From Symbiodinium natans (lineage: Eukaryota > Sar > Dinophyceae > Suessiales > Symbiodiniaceae): 64,000 nt of DNA. Location: NCBI GenBank assembly GCA_905221605.1, contig CAJNDS010002158.1, positions 372,001 through 436,000 of the forward strand, written 5' to 3'. Under the pieces are notes generated by a model. The model did not search any database, was not told the origin of the DNA, and saw only the letters and a program-made list of their open reading frames with translations. Made by a program: the position numbers and the translations under genes. This document shows positions 31,095 to 41,376 of this stretch, one piece after another (the stretch's first letter is position 1; each line of letters opens with the position of its first letter).

Positions 31095-31487
31095 TGCCAC
31101 CCTAAGTATGCTCGACCCGGTCCCCCTGGACTCCTGACCTACACTAACAAAAGGGCCCTTTCCAAAGAGGCTGTCGAAGTCCTGCAACTATGCCCTGATC
31201 CGACGGCTTTGGCACCCTGCCTCCTTCTGGAGGATACAGTCCCCCGCCGGCCTCAAACCTCTTAGAAACCCAAAAGCCGAAAACCCTGAGTCATGAGGCG
31301 TCTGAGGCACCTCGAGCTGAAACTGAAGGAAGTCGCCAGAACGGCCGGTCGCAAAGATCTCCTTATGTGATTCGGAGTACATTCTTCGGTGGCTAGTACA
31401 ATACGGGCAGCCGCGCGGAGTGTTTGTTGCTAGCGAGGGTGCCTCAAAAATTCTTGGGGTTCTGCTAGCAAGTACCCATCGGCAAGC

Positions 31488-34400
31488 TCAAGTAGCAAGG
31501 TTGTAGAAGAATGCTGGTTCCTGGAGCATCGTCAAGGATTTACAGTCCGGCCAAGGCTCTATGCCAAAGGGAAGGCAGGTCAGCAACTCACTCTCCTGCG
31601 TGGGTCCAGACCGCACTGCCACGGTCGCTTCAGCGGGGAACGCATCTGAGCAAACAAATCGCCTGGGAGGATGGTAGACCTCGTCTAATATCACCTCGTG
31701 CTGACTCTCACCAACACAACCCTGCTCGGGCATTGTGGCGTCAGCGACAGATGTATTACCTGTGTCGTCTGCAAGCGGGCCTGTCTTCTCCGTCTTCGGG
31801 CCCGTGAAAATTGCGAGGGCTTCCTTGAAGAGGACGGTGCCTACTGCACGGGCCTGGCTCTTGGCCCCCCCTTTGGTCAGCAAAGCTCGACGCAAAGCAT
31901 CTAAGCCTGGTTTCCGGGACTTGTCCACCAATCTCTGTAACCCATCTAACCGGTCCGCACTCAGATAGTTGTGGTAGTTTGCGCCGGCTGACACCACTTC
32001 TTGCAGAACAGACCGGTCAACTAGTGACAATATGGAGTGGCCCGCAGCTGCTGCTTCACCGTGACCATCTGCCCACCACTGCTGAAATCGATTGATCTGG
32101 TTGGTCTGCTCACAAATGGCAGCCTCAGCAGACAAACTGGAAGGACCTTGATCAGCAACCATTGGCTTTGGATCCTTCTGCTCCACAAACAAAACCAAAT
32201 CACCAAGTACTCGCGGCACCCAGACCAATCGTGATCCAGCCTCGTCTTCCAATCTGAACTGTAGATAGGAGTTGCGTGATCCAATCGCCAAGATTTCTGA
32301 CCCGTACGGCAAGCTGGTCAACAGATCCCCTGCAGAGTCAGGAACAGCTCGCACTGCCACAGTGGCATCCTGCGGGAAGGCATCCGAACAAACAAATCGC
32401 CTGGGAGGAAGGTAGACCTCGTCTAATATAAACTCGTGCTGACTCTCACCAACACAACCCTGCTCGGGCATTGTGGCGTCAGCGACAGATGGATTACCTG
32501 TGTCGTCTGCAAGCGGGCCTGTCTTCTCCGTCTTCGGGCCCGTGAAAATTGCGAGGGCTTCCTTGAAGAGGACGGTGCCTACTGCACGGGCCTGGCTCTT
32601 GGCCCCCCCTTTGGTCAGCAAAGCTCGACGCAAAGCATCTAAGCCTGGTTTCCGGGACTTGTCCACCAATCTCTGTAACCCATCTAACCGGTCCGCACTC
32701 AGATAGTTGTGGTAGTTTGCGCCGGCTGACACCACTTCTTGCAGAACAGACCGGTCAACTAGTGACAATATGGAGTGGCCCGCAGCTGCTGCTTCACCGT
32801 GACCATCTGCCCACCACTGCTGAAATCGATTGATCTGGTTGGTCTGCTCACAAATGGCAGCCTCAGCAGACAAACTGGAAGGACCTTGATCAGCAACCAT
32901 TGGCTTTGGATCCTTCTGCTCCACAAACAAAACCAAATCACCAAGTACTCGCGGCACCCAGACCAATCGTGATCCAGCCTCGTCTTCCAATCTGAACTGT
33001 AGATAGGAGTTGCGTGATCCAATCGCCAAGATTTCTGACCCGTACGGCAAGCTGGTCAACAGATCCCCTGCAGAGTCAGGAACAGCTCGCACTGCCACAG
33101 TGGCATCCTGCGGGAAGGCATCCGAACAAACAAATCGCCTGGGAGGAAGGTAGACCTCGTCTAATATCACCTCGTGCTGACTCTCGCCAACACAACCCTG
33201 CTCGGGCATTGTGGCGTCAGCGACAGATGGATTACCTGTGTCGTCTGCAAGCGGGCCTGTCTTCTCCGTCTTCGGGCCCGTGAAAATTGCGAGGGCTTCC
33301 TTGAAGAGGACGGTGCCTACTGCACGGGCCTGGCTCTTGGCCCCCCCTTTGGTCAGCAAAGCTCGACGCAAAGCATCTAAGCCTGGTTTCCGGGACTGGG
33401 TCACCAATCTCTGCAACCCATCTAACCGGTCCGCACTCAAACAGTTGTGGTAGTTTGCGCCGGCTGACACCACTTCTTGCAGAACAGACCGGTCAACTAG
33501 TGACAATATGGAGTGGCCCACAGCTGCTGCTTCACCGTGACCATCTGCCCACCACTGCTGAAATCGATTGATCTGGTTGGTCTGCTCACAAATGGCAGCC
33601 TCAGCAGACAAACTGGAAGGACCTTGATCAGCATCTGTTGGCTTTGGATCCTTCTGCTCCACAAACAAAACCAAATCACCAAGTACTCGCGGCACCCAGA
33701 CCAATCGTGATCCAGCCTCGTCTTCCAATCTGAACTGTAGATAGGAGTTGCGTGATCCAATCGCCAAGATTTCTGAGCCATACGGCAAGCTGGTCAACAG
33801 ATCCCCTGCAGAGTCAGGAACAGCTCGCACTGCCACAGTGGCATCCTGCGGGAAGGCAGCCGAACAAACAAATCGCCTGGGAGGAAGGTAGACCTCGTCT
33901 AATATCACCTCGTGCTGACTCTCACCAACACAACCCTGCTCGGGCATTGTGGCGTCAGCGACAGATGGATTACCTGTGTCGTCTGCAAGCGGGCCTGTCT
34001 TCTCCGTCTTCGGGCCCGTGAAAATTGCGAGGGCTTCCTTGAAAAGGACGGTGCCTACTGCACGGGCCTGGCTCTTGGCCCCCCCTTTGGTCAGCAAAGC
34101 TCGACGCAAAGCATCTAAGCCTGGTTTCCGGGACTTGGTCACCAATCTCTGCAACCCATCTAACCGGTCCGCACTCAAACAGTTGTGGTAGTTTGCGCCG
34201 GCTGACACCACTTCTTGCAGAACAGACCGGTCAACTAGTGACAATATGGAGTGGCCCGCAGCTGCTGCTTCACCGTGACCATCTGCCCACCACTGCTGAA
34301 ATCGATTGATCTGGTCGGTCTGCTCACAAATGGCAGCCTCAGCCGTCAAACCGGAAGGACCTTGATCAACATCCGTTGAGTTCGGATCCTTGTGCTCCAC

Positions 34401-35060
34401 GAACAAAACCACATCACCAAGCACCCGCGGCACCCAGACCAATTTCGACCCTCCTTCAGCACAAGCATCTTGCAACCTGAACTGCAAATATGTTCCGGCA
34501 CTTGCTGTTGCTTGCACTTGTGACCCGAATGGAAGTGTGGTGACCAGTTCGCTGTCTGGTGTTGGTGCCAACCGAACTGCTGCCATCGAGGTCTTCGGAA
34601 AAGATGGGGCGCAGACAAATGTTTTGGCCGGGTCAAATTGCTCGTCGACCATGTGAACATGGCCTGGCTCTGCAGGCGTGAACAAAGGCAGCCCGTCCAG
34701 CTGCTGCAGAACGAAACCAAACTCCGGCCGTGCTTTCCCCAGCGGCTCGGCAACAGTCTCTGCAACTTTGCACTGCAAGTAAGGCCCGCAAGTTCCGGTG
34801 GCCATCACTGCTGAGCCACAAGAAAGGCACCCCAGCAGCTCACTCTCCTGCCTTGGCGCAGCGCGGACGGCGGCGGTTGCTTCCGGCGGGAAGGAGCTGG
34901 AGCTCTGGAAGCGCCGCGGGGGGTCGAAGACCTCGTCCAACACCCATTCCATCTCGGCACCCGTGTCTGCTTGCTTTGCTTGGCATGGCGTTCCTTCTGA
35001 GATCGGTCTGAACTCCGTGGCGGGAGGCTGCTTCGCAGGCAGAGCCTCAAACACATCCAT
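31488..35060 (-). CDS. Tandem SH3b-like/helical repeat protein (large exon)
   Basis: The open frame runs to 35174; the ATG at 35060 (MDVFEALPAKQ) is the first Met, but upstream exons probably exist, so this is likely an internal exon start. The product alternates two modules. One is a roughly 80-residue beta-rich unit (ATVAVRAVPDSAGDLL, LPYGSEILAIGSRNSYLQF, LVWVPRVLGDLVLFVEQ) that resembles bacterial-type SH3 (SH3b) domains. The other is a roughly 110-residue helical unit (QINRFQQWWADGHGEAAAAG, LDALRRALLTKGGAKSQARA). Six SH3b-like units are visible, the last cut after LPFG, where the frame turns to unrelated sequence before the stop; that suggests an exon end. SH3b units often bind peptides or polymers, but the function here is unknown. 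Confidence 0.65.
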   Translation of the reverse strand: MDVFEALPAKQPPATEFRPISEGTPCQAKQADTGAEMEWVLDEVFDPPRRFQSSSSFPPEATAAVRAAPRQESELLGCLSCGSAVMATGTCGPYLQCKVAETVAEPLGKARPEFGFVLQQLDGLPLFTPAEPGHVHMVDEQFDPAKTFVCAPSFPKTSMAAVRLAPTPDSELVTTLPFGSQVQATASAGTYLQFRLQDACAEGGSKLVWVPRVLGDVVLFVEHKDPNSTDVDQGPSGLTAEAAICEQTDQINRFQQWWADGHGEAAAAGHSILSLVDRSVLQEVVSAGANYHNCLSADRLDGLQRLVTKSRKPGLDALRRALLTKGGAKSQARAVGTVLFKEALAIFTGPKTEKTGPLADDTGNPSVADATMPEQGCVGESQHEVILDEVYLPPRRFVCSAAFPQDATVAVRAVPDSAGDLLTSLPYGSEILAIGSRNSYLQFRLEDEAGSRLVWVPRVLGDLVLFVEQKDPKPTDADQGPSSLSAEAAICEQTNQINRFQQWWADGHGEAAAVGHSILSLVDRSVLQEVVSAGANYHNCLSADRLDGLQRLVTQSRKPGLDALRRALLTKGGAKSQARAVGTVLFKEALAIFTGPKTEKTGPLADDTGNPSVADATMPEQGCVGESQHEVILDEVYLPPRRFVCSDAFPQDATVAVRAVPDSAGDLLTSLPYGSEILAIGSRNSYLQFRLEDEAGSRLVWVPRVLGDLVLFVEQKDPKPMVADQGPSSLSAEAAICEQTNQINRFQQWWADGHGEAAAAGHSILSLVDRSVLQEVVSAGANYHNYLSADRLDGLQRLVDKSRKPGLDALRRALLTKGGAKSQARAVGTVLFKEALAIFTGPKTEKTGPLADDTGNPSVADATMPEQGCVGESQHEFILDEVYLPPRRFVCSDAFPQDATVAVRAVPDSAGDLLTSLPYGSEILAIGSRNSYLQFRLEDEAGSRLVWVPRVLGDLVLFVEQKDPKPMVADQGPSSLSAEAAICEQTNQINRFQQWWADGHGEAAAAGHSILSLVDRSVLQEVVSAGANYHNYLSADRLDGLQRLVDKSRKPGLDALRRALLTKGGAKSQARAVGTVLFKEALAIFTGPKTEKTGPLADDTGNTSVADATMPEQGCVGESQHEVILDEVYHPPRRFVCSDAFPAEATVAVRSGPTQESELLTCLPFGIEPWPDCKSLTMLQEPAFFYNLAT
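31646..34450 (-). repeat. 738-bp in-frame tandem repeat, about 3.8 copies
   Basis: Blocks recur at exact 738-base spacing (for example 32021, 32759 and 33497 mark the same point), equal to 246 codons. Copies differ at only a few positions. The upstream end (34320 onward) diverges gradually into an older, more different copy. This indicates recent unequal crossing-over or gene conversion. Confidence 0.95.
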
Positions 35061-35183
35061 CGCGGTGCTGAACAGCAAACTGCCGACCTCAGTCAAGCGA
35101 ACCCGACAGCTGGTGTGGACATGTCGACATGCATGAATCAAACAAAAACCAAAAACACATCCAGGAAACAGCAAAAACCCGAA

Positions 35184-35396
35184 CTATCCTTGCTGGCGAT
35201 GCACTGCGCGCGCTTGATTCCGTGCCCCGCCTTTGCTGCGAAGGGCTTTCCTCAAAGGCTCCAACGTCAAGCTTCCCACAGAGTTGTCCACCGTGTTCAA
35301 CAACTTGTCAAGCTGCTCGATGCCTGGATGGCGGCAGTTCCACGACGCGACAGCCGCCCAACCAACAGCTAAGTTTGTCAAGCCGTCAACAAACAT
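35184..35396 (-). CDS. Upstream exon of the SH3b-like repeat gene (second half of a helical module)
   Basis: The stretch reads CRHPGIEQLDKLLNTVDNS and then LEPLRKALRSKGGARNQARA. It aligns by eye with the C-terminal half of the helical module in the large exon (LDGLQRLVTKSRKPGLDALRRALLTKGGAKSQARA). It is separated from the large exon by roughly 110 bases and probably starts at an AG acceptor near 35340. It is a diverged, older module. Confidence 0.55.
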   Translation of the reverse strand: MFVDGLTNLAVGWAAVASWNCRHPGIEQLDKLLNTVDNSVGSLTLEPLRKALRSKGGARNQARAVHRQQG

Positions 35397-35624
35397 GGAC
35401 CAGGGCCCTGGCCCAAACAGTTGTGATACGCAGATCCGGAGGACACGATGTCCTCGGCTTGTTTTTGCTAAGCATCAAAACGTTTTGAATCCTATGCATT
35501 GTTGTGCTTTACACTTCCCGGGGGCACTTGTTAGGAGCTATGACTGTGCTGCATCCTCCGCTCTGAAATGCAATCCGGGCTCAGCTAAAATTGAGGTGTC
35601 GACCTTATTTATTTCTTCATAGAT

Positions 35625-35792
35625 CAGATGAAAACGTTTAGCCACGCAGTCTACACACTCTGAGCACGAGGCCAAGGACAGAAGTGGATGAGATGCAACT
35701 AGCGCATCACCATTCCCAGCTGCCCACCACGATTGGAATTCACGAATGTGCGTTTGCTGGCGTGATATCGCCACAGACCTGGGTGGCCACAA
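35625..35792 (-). CDS. Upstream exon of the SH3b-like repeat gene (first half of a helical module)
   Basis: It reads QTHIREFQSWWAAGNGDALV and then HPLLSLASCSECVDCVAKRF, matching QINRFQQWWADGHGEAAAAG...SILSLVDRSVLQEVVSAGAN of the repeat. The module is completed by the exon at 35184-35396, so an intron of about 230-290 bases lies between them. This shows that the gene is interrupted by introns here but carries the recent repeats in one uninterrupted exon. Confidence 0.55.
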
Positions 35793-35929
35793 CTTTCAAC
35801 ACCCTTTCTACTCTATACTGTCTTCAGAGACGTGTCCCATCTTTTGCTGTGGGTCTAGATGGTTATATGGTATGGTTAGCAAGATGGGCGGGTGCCTACA
35901 ACAGCAACTCACCCACCTCGTTTATGACT

Positions 35930-36025
35930 TTGAGTTCTTTCCATTCGTGCGGCTGTTTTGCGGCCATCCTTACTGCCACGATATCGCTCAAGGAGAGGGG
36001 TGCGAACAAGGCACCCTAACCTGTA
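35930..36025 (+). pseudogene. RT fragment of the RING-type LINE
   Basis: The frame reads FFPFVRLFCGHPYCHDIAQG then EGCEQGTL. It corresponds to the RT segment LLPFVRLFYG and the following QGEGCEQGD, the conserved QG motif, of a LINE family seen again on the minus strand at 40.6 kb. It is a short decayed scrap that meets an oppositely oriented fragment at about 36020. Confidence 0.65.
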
Positions 36026-36704
36026 CAAGTCGACCACGCGGGATCGTGCACGCGAGGCTCGCGACACTGTGGTGCAGGCAATACAGGAAGGATGCGACAT
36101 GGCCATCCCAAAGGTGAGCCCCCAGGAACGGCAAAGACTGGGGAGATGCGTTGCCTGCCGCGCCCTGCTCCAGAACCACCAAGCAACGGTCCGCCCCGCC
36201 GGGCAAGCCGGAACGAAGAACGGGGAGCGCATCCATCCACGCTGCCCAGTACCCCGCGGCAGCCGTCCGCTCCACTGATTGCAAGCCGAACCATGCTTGG
36301 AGTGTCCCCCAGATTGCTTGGTCGTGTGCCCGCGCGTAATATGCTGATTCCGAAAGCGGGAGCGTTCGCAAGGCATGGTTGGCGCGGGGCGACGTGCAGA
36401 ACAACAGCAACAGCCAAGCGCACTGGAGGTCTCGGAGCTCGTCCAGTCGGCGGTGTTCGTGCGTCAGCCCCTGCTTGGACGAAATCGGCGTGCCCAACCG
36501 GCGTGCTCGGCAGAAATTCAGCGCAGAGTTCCGGCGAAACGTGCAGCAAGCCAGAATGCCTGCTTCGCCCCGTACGCGTATGGGTGCCGATTGCATACTG
36601 CGATGGTTTTGCTCTACGAACAGTGCGGGATAGCAACAAAGTCGATCCCCCCCGCACTTCATGTGGCCGTGACCCGGTTGCAAGCAGCACGAGTCCTCAA
36701 GCAA
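35990..36704 (-). pseudogene. LINE ORF2 fragment, region C-terminal to the RT
   Basis: Minus-strand frames read RLGTPISSKQG, LRDLQCAWLLLLFCTSPRAN and then YWAAWMDALPVLRSG. The same series is found in the other minus copy at 40530-40117 (VLGTPIDHLDFS, LPDLQCAWLLLAQCTSPRAN), so both are copies of one LINE family. Frame breaks and lack of the catalytic RT part make it a dead fragment. Confidence 0.65.
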
Positions 36705-36796
36705 CCGTCCAGCGGTCAGCGACTAACTACCAAGTGAAACAAATGTACAGATCGCGATGTGCAACGAAACATAACTCAAACAAACAGCATTCAGAA

Positions 36797-37304
36797 TTAC
36801 ACGCTCAGACCGTCCAGCAGGGAACGCTGGGCTTGACACACGGCTGCCACAAAGCTCAAGTGGGCAGACATGAGACTAATGGAGTTGCGCCGGTCATGCG
36901 GCGTAAAGAGCAGCTGCAAGAAGGCAGCGTCAGCAAACTGCTCAACTCCATGCACACCTGCCGCTTCACAGCGCCGCAGCCACACATAGCCACACATCCC
37001 TCCAGGATGCGAAAATCGGGCAAACGCGCGTTGCGTGAAGAAAGCTCCAGTCGTCATCGCCGCATAGGCACGGCAAATTCTGAGACCGATGACGAGCTGT
37101 TCGCCCATCCATAAATGGATGGTGTCCACAACGTGCTAATGACCACTCACGCACAACTGATGATTGCAAGCGAGAGTTGTGGACATATGAGCAAAAGGTC
37201 ATGTGGCTGTGGCACTGGGCAAACAAGCGGAGCGAAGGCATAGCCGCAACTTCATTACGGCAGGCAGCCACTTTTAGGGTGTGCTGCCACTGGCTTGGTG
37301 CCAT
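36797..37304 (-). pseudogene. LINE C-terminal fragment with zinc-knuckle-like motif
   Basis: The reading LPCLCGDDDWSFLHATRVCP resembles the C-x-C-H-C knuckle found after the RT in many non-LTR elements. It is followed, in a second frame, by VEQFADAAFLQLLFTPHDRR and a stop at 36797. Probably the 3' end of a LINE different from the RING-type family. Confidence 0.4.
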
Positions 37305-37436
37305 GCCAGCGCAACACGTGAAGGCTTCTGAGCGAGCTCATGAAGACACTTCCCCAGCAAAAATTGATGTGACAAGCAAGTCTCCAGTTGGAGACATATC
37401 TGTTGTCACACTGATAAGAACAGATACTACACTTGA

Positions 37437-37883
37437 TCATCCGGAGGCGGTGGTGGTTCGGGCGCGTCGTTGGAGGTGAAGGTGCGAAGTGCATAGTCTT
37501 GCACGGCCTCCCGCACTTTCACCAGAAATCCGGACCGGCATCTGCACACCTTGGCGCGCACACTCGTCGCGCAACGCCGCATCGTGCTGGGCCGTCCATC
37601 CACCCGGCTCGCATGCGGGGCAGCGACAGTGGCGGCACAAGGGGCGCAATAGGTCGGCCGCTTGCACGCGGCATTGGGCCAAGCACCCGAGGTGCAGTTT
37701 GTGACGCGCGCACGTCGGGAATGGCCGCGGCGCGCGATCTCCAGACGTGCTTGGTTGGAGTGCCTCCAAGCACACGCAACACGAATCGAATTCAACGTCA
37801 CGGCGATCAGGCGTGTGGGACCGAGGCGCACGCAATAGGGGATCATCTCGCCTACCGGCTGCCGCAGGCGGCGCACTGTGCAA
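37437..37883 (-). pseudogene. RING-H2 finger fragment, probably N-terminal part of a LINE ORF
   Basis: A textbook C3H2C3 RING pattern is visible at about 37781-37611: CCVC, then PFPTCARHKLHLGC (C-x2-H-x2-H-x2-C), then LCRHC. RING fingers usually recruit E2 ubiquitin-conjugating enzymes. Its neighbours on the same strand are LINE fragments, and I believe dinoflagellate LINE proteins of this type carry RING-like fingers upstream of the RT, but that link is inference. It could instead be a scrap of a host gene. Confidence 0.5.
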
Positions 37884-38619
37884 TGCGAGACTGTGGTGTG
37901 CACCAAAACGGCACGGTTGAGGCGCCTTCCTCTTCAGGCCGGCTGGCCTGCGCGCGACCGTACGGGCGTGTCAGACCTGCGCATGCTGGCGCTTGCGGCG
38001 GCCCTGGCAGGCGCCGCGGATGCCTGCCTACGCAGACGTCAGGGCTACGCAGCCGTCAGGGCTTGTTAATCCTGAGTAACATGGCGACAAAAACGGCGTG
38101 CCCAAGAGCAGTCGCGGCCCCCCAATTGCACCGCAGTGCCCAAGAGCGGCCGAGAGCAAGGTTTGAACTCGTGCATGGGGCATGGCCTTGTGCTGTGCTG
38201 CAACGTCGGTGCGCCCCATCAGCACGGCCGGCACACCCCATCCCCAAGCGGCAAACACCCCCCTGGATTGCCCTCCGCACGGCTTCCGCCACATACCCGG
38301 AGCTGAGGCGGCGGCAGCCAGTGGCTGTGCGTCCTGGCATGCCCTGACGCGCACGACTTGGTGCGGCAGCTCTTGCGCGTCAGGGCGTTGCTCGTGCCGC
38401 CCGCCCTCCGGGCAAGCGCCTCGTCGGCCTGGGCGCGGCGGTGAGCTGTAGCTGGCCGACCCGGAACTCGCAGGCTGCCGCTGCCCTAGGGCACCAGCCC
38501 GGCATAGCCCGGCGTTCCGCGTCGGCAGGCAGACGACCACGCGGGAGAAAAAACAAATCGCAACATTTGCAAAGCGAAGTTGTACTGACGTCGTGACGTC
38601 GTGCTAGCTGGCGAGACCA

Positions 38620-39190
38620 GGTGTCCACAGGGTGTATGTGCAACGCTAGTCAATCTGTGTTTCACCCGACAGTCATCCGACTCATGGTGCTGTTCGAATA
38701 TTCGGTAGCAACTCGCACGAAGGAGGGGTTCGACAAGGTTTGCGTGCTGAGCCCGCGACTTTTTGCCTCGGTTTTACAAGTCGCGCTTGCAAATTGGCGC
38801 ACGCGTGTTCAACATCGTGGCGTCGATTTGAATGATGGTTTACAGCGCTTGCTTGATTTACGATTTGCAGGAGAGTTGTTGTTATTCGCCACCACGGAGC
38901 CAGCTCGATGAGATATGCTACGCTCTTAAACAGGTGGGGCTCATATTGAATGCGACAAAGACCAAAGTGCTAACTACCGACCAGCTGCTTCAGGGCGAAA
39001 GCCCACCGCTGGGTGGTGCGTGTATTTCATTGGATTCCCGTTTCCCCGTGTGGGGCGACCTCCATCTGCATGGCATTCTGCCATTGAACGTTTCTGCCGC
39101 TGGCGCGAGTTGGGAGACTGGTTTACAATTGCTAAAGAAACACGCCAATGGATGACTCATTTGGATGCTTTCGTCGAGTTTGTATGGTAG
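38620..39190 (+). pseudogene. LINE 3' fragment with degenerate RT catalytic site
   Basis: It reads VCVLSPRLFASVLQVALANW and then LRFAGELLLFA, where the catalytic FADD has become FAGE. A frameshift near 38895 leads to YALKQVGLILNATKTKVL. After another frame change comes the C-terminal pattern ERFCRWRELGDWFTIAKETR, ending at a stop at 39188-39190. The central fingers/palm and connection are deleted. An inactive remnant. Confidence 0.65.
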
Positions 39191-39389
39191 CCTTCAGCCT
39201 TATGCCTGAACCCTCAATGGGCCGCCTTCGGGATTTCAGGCCTGACTCTGACGCCTCGCACCCAACCAGCCACAAAGCTTGCAATGCATCAAATGTATGA
39301 TTTTGTTTATCCAATGTACGCATTTGGGAAAGTGTCAACGACAATACGTGTTTTCCAAACAACATCGCTGCGTGCCCCCGATCTGGAGT

Positions 39390-39740
39390 CCTGCGTGCGA
39401 GGGGAGGCCCCCTGGAGCGTGCGGCGGCTCGAGTCTGTGGAGGCTGGGGCCACTGTCGCCATCAATGTCCGCGTGCGTGATCTCAACCTCGCTGCAGCCG
39501 GGCGGCACTCCTCGTCGCGCGCCGCGCGAACTCCGCACCTACCCCGAGTTCGCTCGCGCCTCCCGGTGCCGTCTAACCATCGTGGGAGCTTGAAGCAGCC
39601 CGTTTTGTGCGTCTGCTGGCACGTTGCCGTGCCCGCTCTGTGCCACCGTCCAGCCGTCCCGCAGCCGTCCGCCGCCATTTCTGCTTTTGCCTGCTGTCGC
39701 TCCCCCTCGCTGGCACCGGCAACATCGATGGGGAACCACC
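39390..39740 (+). pseudogene. RING-type LINE C-terminal fragment, plus strand
   Basis: Frames read EAGATVAINVRVRDLNL, then LRTYPEFARASRCRLTIVGA, then RLLARCRARSVPPSSRPAAV and LAGTGNIDGEPPAL. These follow one another with frame shifts in an order expected of the C-terminus of one LINE ORF. The end at about 39740 abuts the tail of a minus-strand copy, a tail-to-tail arrangement. Confidence 0.55.
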
Positions 39741-39745
39741 AGCCC

Positions 39746-41230
39746 TTAAGCCTGGCTCGGAGGGGATTGCGGCCAGCCAAGCTGCCGATTGCTGTCTGGC
39801 CTGGGATCGTAGCAGGGCATCGGCTGGGGGTCAGGGAGGGCAACAGCACGCAGTCGCGGTCGTAAAGGTTCACGAGTCTGCGACGCGAGCCGTTGCCAGC
39901 CATGAGGCCAGTCGCCAAGCCTGGCTTCGTTCTCGTCCGGGGCGTTCGGGCGCGCGCCACCAGCCAGTGCGGACCAGGAAGAGCTGTCGGCCCATCCCTC
40001 AGCTTGGAGAGTGGCTTTAGCGCCCACGGCACTCGCAGGCAGGGCGCGGTGCCTGCTGGGGGCTGCTCCAGGGCCGCCACGCAGGACTGCGCCAGCGGGC
40101 CTGGATGACGGGCAGTTCATCCGCTTGGCCCAGTAAGCGGGCAGCGCTCCACGGATCGTAGCTTGCCAAGCGCGGCGGGAAGGAGTGCCAACGCTCGTGC
40201 ATCGCGGTCAAGGTCCTCGGGCGCACCCCCCAAGCAGTGCATCAGCGTGTCCCACAATGCCGCGTCGTGCGCGACTGCGCAGGCTGCGACGTGACTGGGT
40301 GGCACTGTTCTGCGCGCGTGGTTGGCGCGTGGCGAGGTGCATTGGGCAAGCAGGAGCCAGGCGCACTGGAGATCCGGGAGTTCTGGGAGTTGATCGAGCA
40401 AGAGCTGCACTTCGCGCATGCATGCGCATGCATCCTTCCGACCAGGCTGTGAGAAATCCAGATGGTCGATGGGCGTGCCCAGGACGACGATGCCACGCGG
40501 CGGGGGGTTGGTCCCCTCGCCAAACCTCATCCCCCAGGTCCGCCACTCCTCCTGACCATAGCAGTTCCACCATCAATAGGTGAAGGGCTGCCCGTAAAAC
40601 AGCCGCACGAAAGGCAAGAGTTCCGGCGCGACGTCGCGGAACGCGGTGAAGAACGATGCCCGCGAGCTGGTATCGTACGCGCTGCGGCCGTCGAGGGACA
40701 CGAGCGTGAAGTCCGGGTGGAGCTCCAGCGCTGCGCGCACTTGGCCAGGCAGGGCGTCGGAGCCGGCCCTGGCCTGGAGCGCATGCTGGAAGGGGCGCGT
40801 GACCGCGTCGAATACGGGCACGCGACACGAGGCGGCGGAAGCATTGCCCGTGGCTATCCCCGCAGGCTTGCGCAGCACCGTCATCCACGCCCAAAGATTT
40901 TTTTTGCAAATGCTGGGGGCACGTCGGCGCGGGCCAAACGCGTAGCGGCATGCGCCAACAACTCGACAGAGTCCTCACACTGCAGCAATACCATGAGATG
41001 CTTCGAGCGTGCCGGAAAGGCCCGGGGGCGGCACCACGGCGGGCATCGCGCAAGGCCGTCGCGATGGAATGCGGCGACAGCGAGGGAAGGGAGTCGGGCT
41101 GCAAGGACAGGACGTCGGCGCGGGGGTCGTCGATCGGGATCCGTCAACGCGTCCCACGTCGCGTCGTCGCCGGGCGCAAGTGGGGTGGCCGTAAGGGCCA
41201 TCTCGCCATGGAGCTCTGCGCGCGCCACAG
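39746..41230 (-). pseudogene. RING-type LINE ORF2 remnant (RT core and C-terminal region)
   Basis: In sense order: an RT N-terminal part (about 41230-40880), then TLVSLDGRSAYDTSSRASFF with LLPFVRLFYGQPF at 40884-40573. The YxDD-bearing palm is missing. Then VLGTPIDHLDFSQPG and LPDLQCAWLLLAQCTSPRAN (40530-40200), and finally GDWPHGWQRLAS and LVNLYDRDCVLLPSLTPS down to about 39780. Several frame shifts and the deletion of the catalytic box make it inactive. Confidence 0.7.
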
Positions 41231-41376
41231 CCGGGGTACATGACTGCGCCCTTCTTCTTCAAGCTAGCAAGATGCAAGCAGTGCCTCGGCTGCCCGATCC
41301 TGCCGCTCGAGCGTGCTGTTGGTCGCGTGTGTTGCGAAGGTGGTTCTTGCGTTACGTGCAAGGTGCGGCTCGTTGA

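Larger units (their letters stand above)
21527..31487. other. Long gene-poor interval with telomere-like repeats
   Basis: About 10 kb with no long coding frame. It contains interstitial telomeric arrays (listed separately), many single CCCTAAA/TTTAGGG copies, a run of C at about 26187, short TA-rich tracts (24583-24592), and several short exon-like stretches on the minus strand, listed where they can be argued. The rest shows no recognisable feature. Confidence 0.5.

Noticed and set aside
31698-34118. Repeated plus-strand ORFs of 65-89 codons
   Set aside because: They are antisense shadows of the 738-bp coding repeat, recurring once per unit.
39307-40080. 257-codon continuous minus-strand ORF as a gene
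   Set aside because: It runs across the junction of two oppositely oriented LINE fragments; only part of it matches LINE sequence in the right frame.
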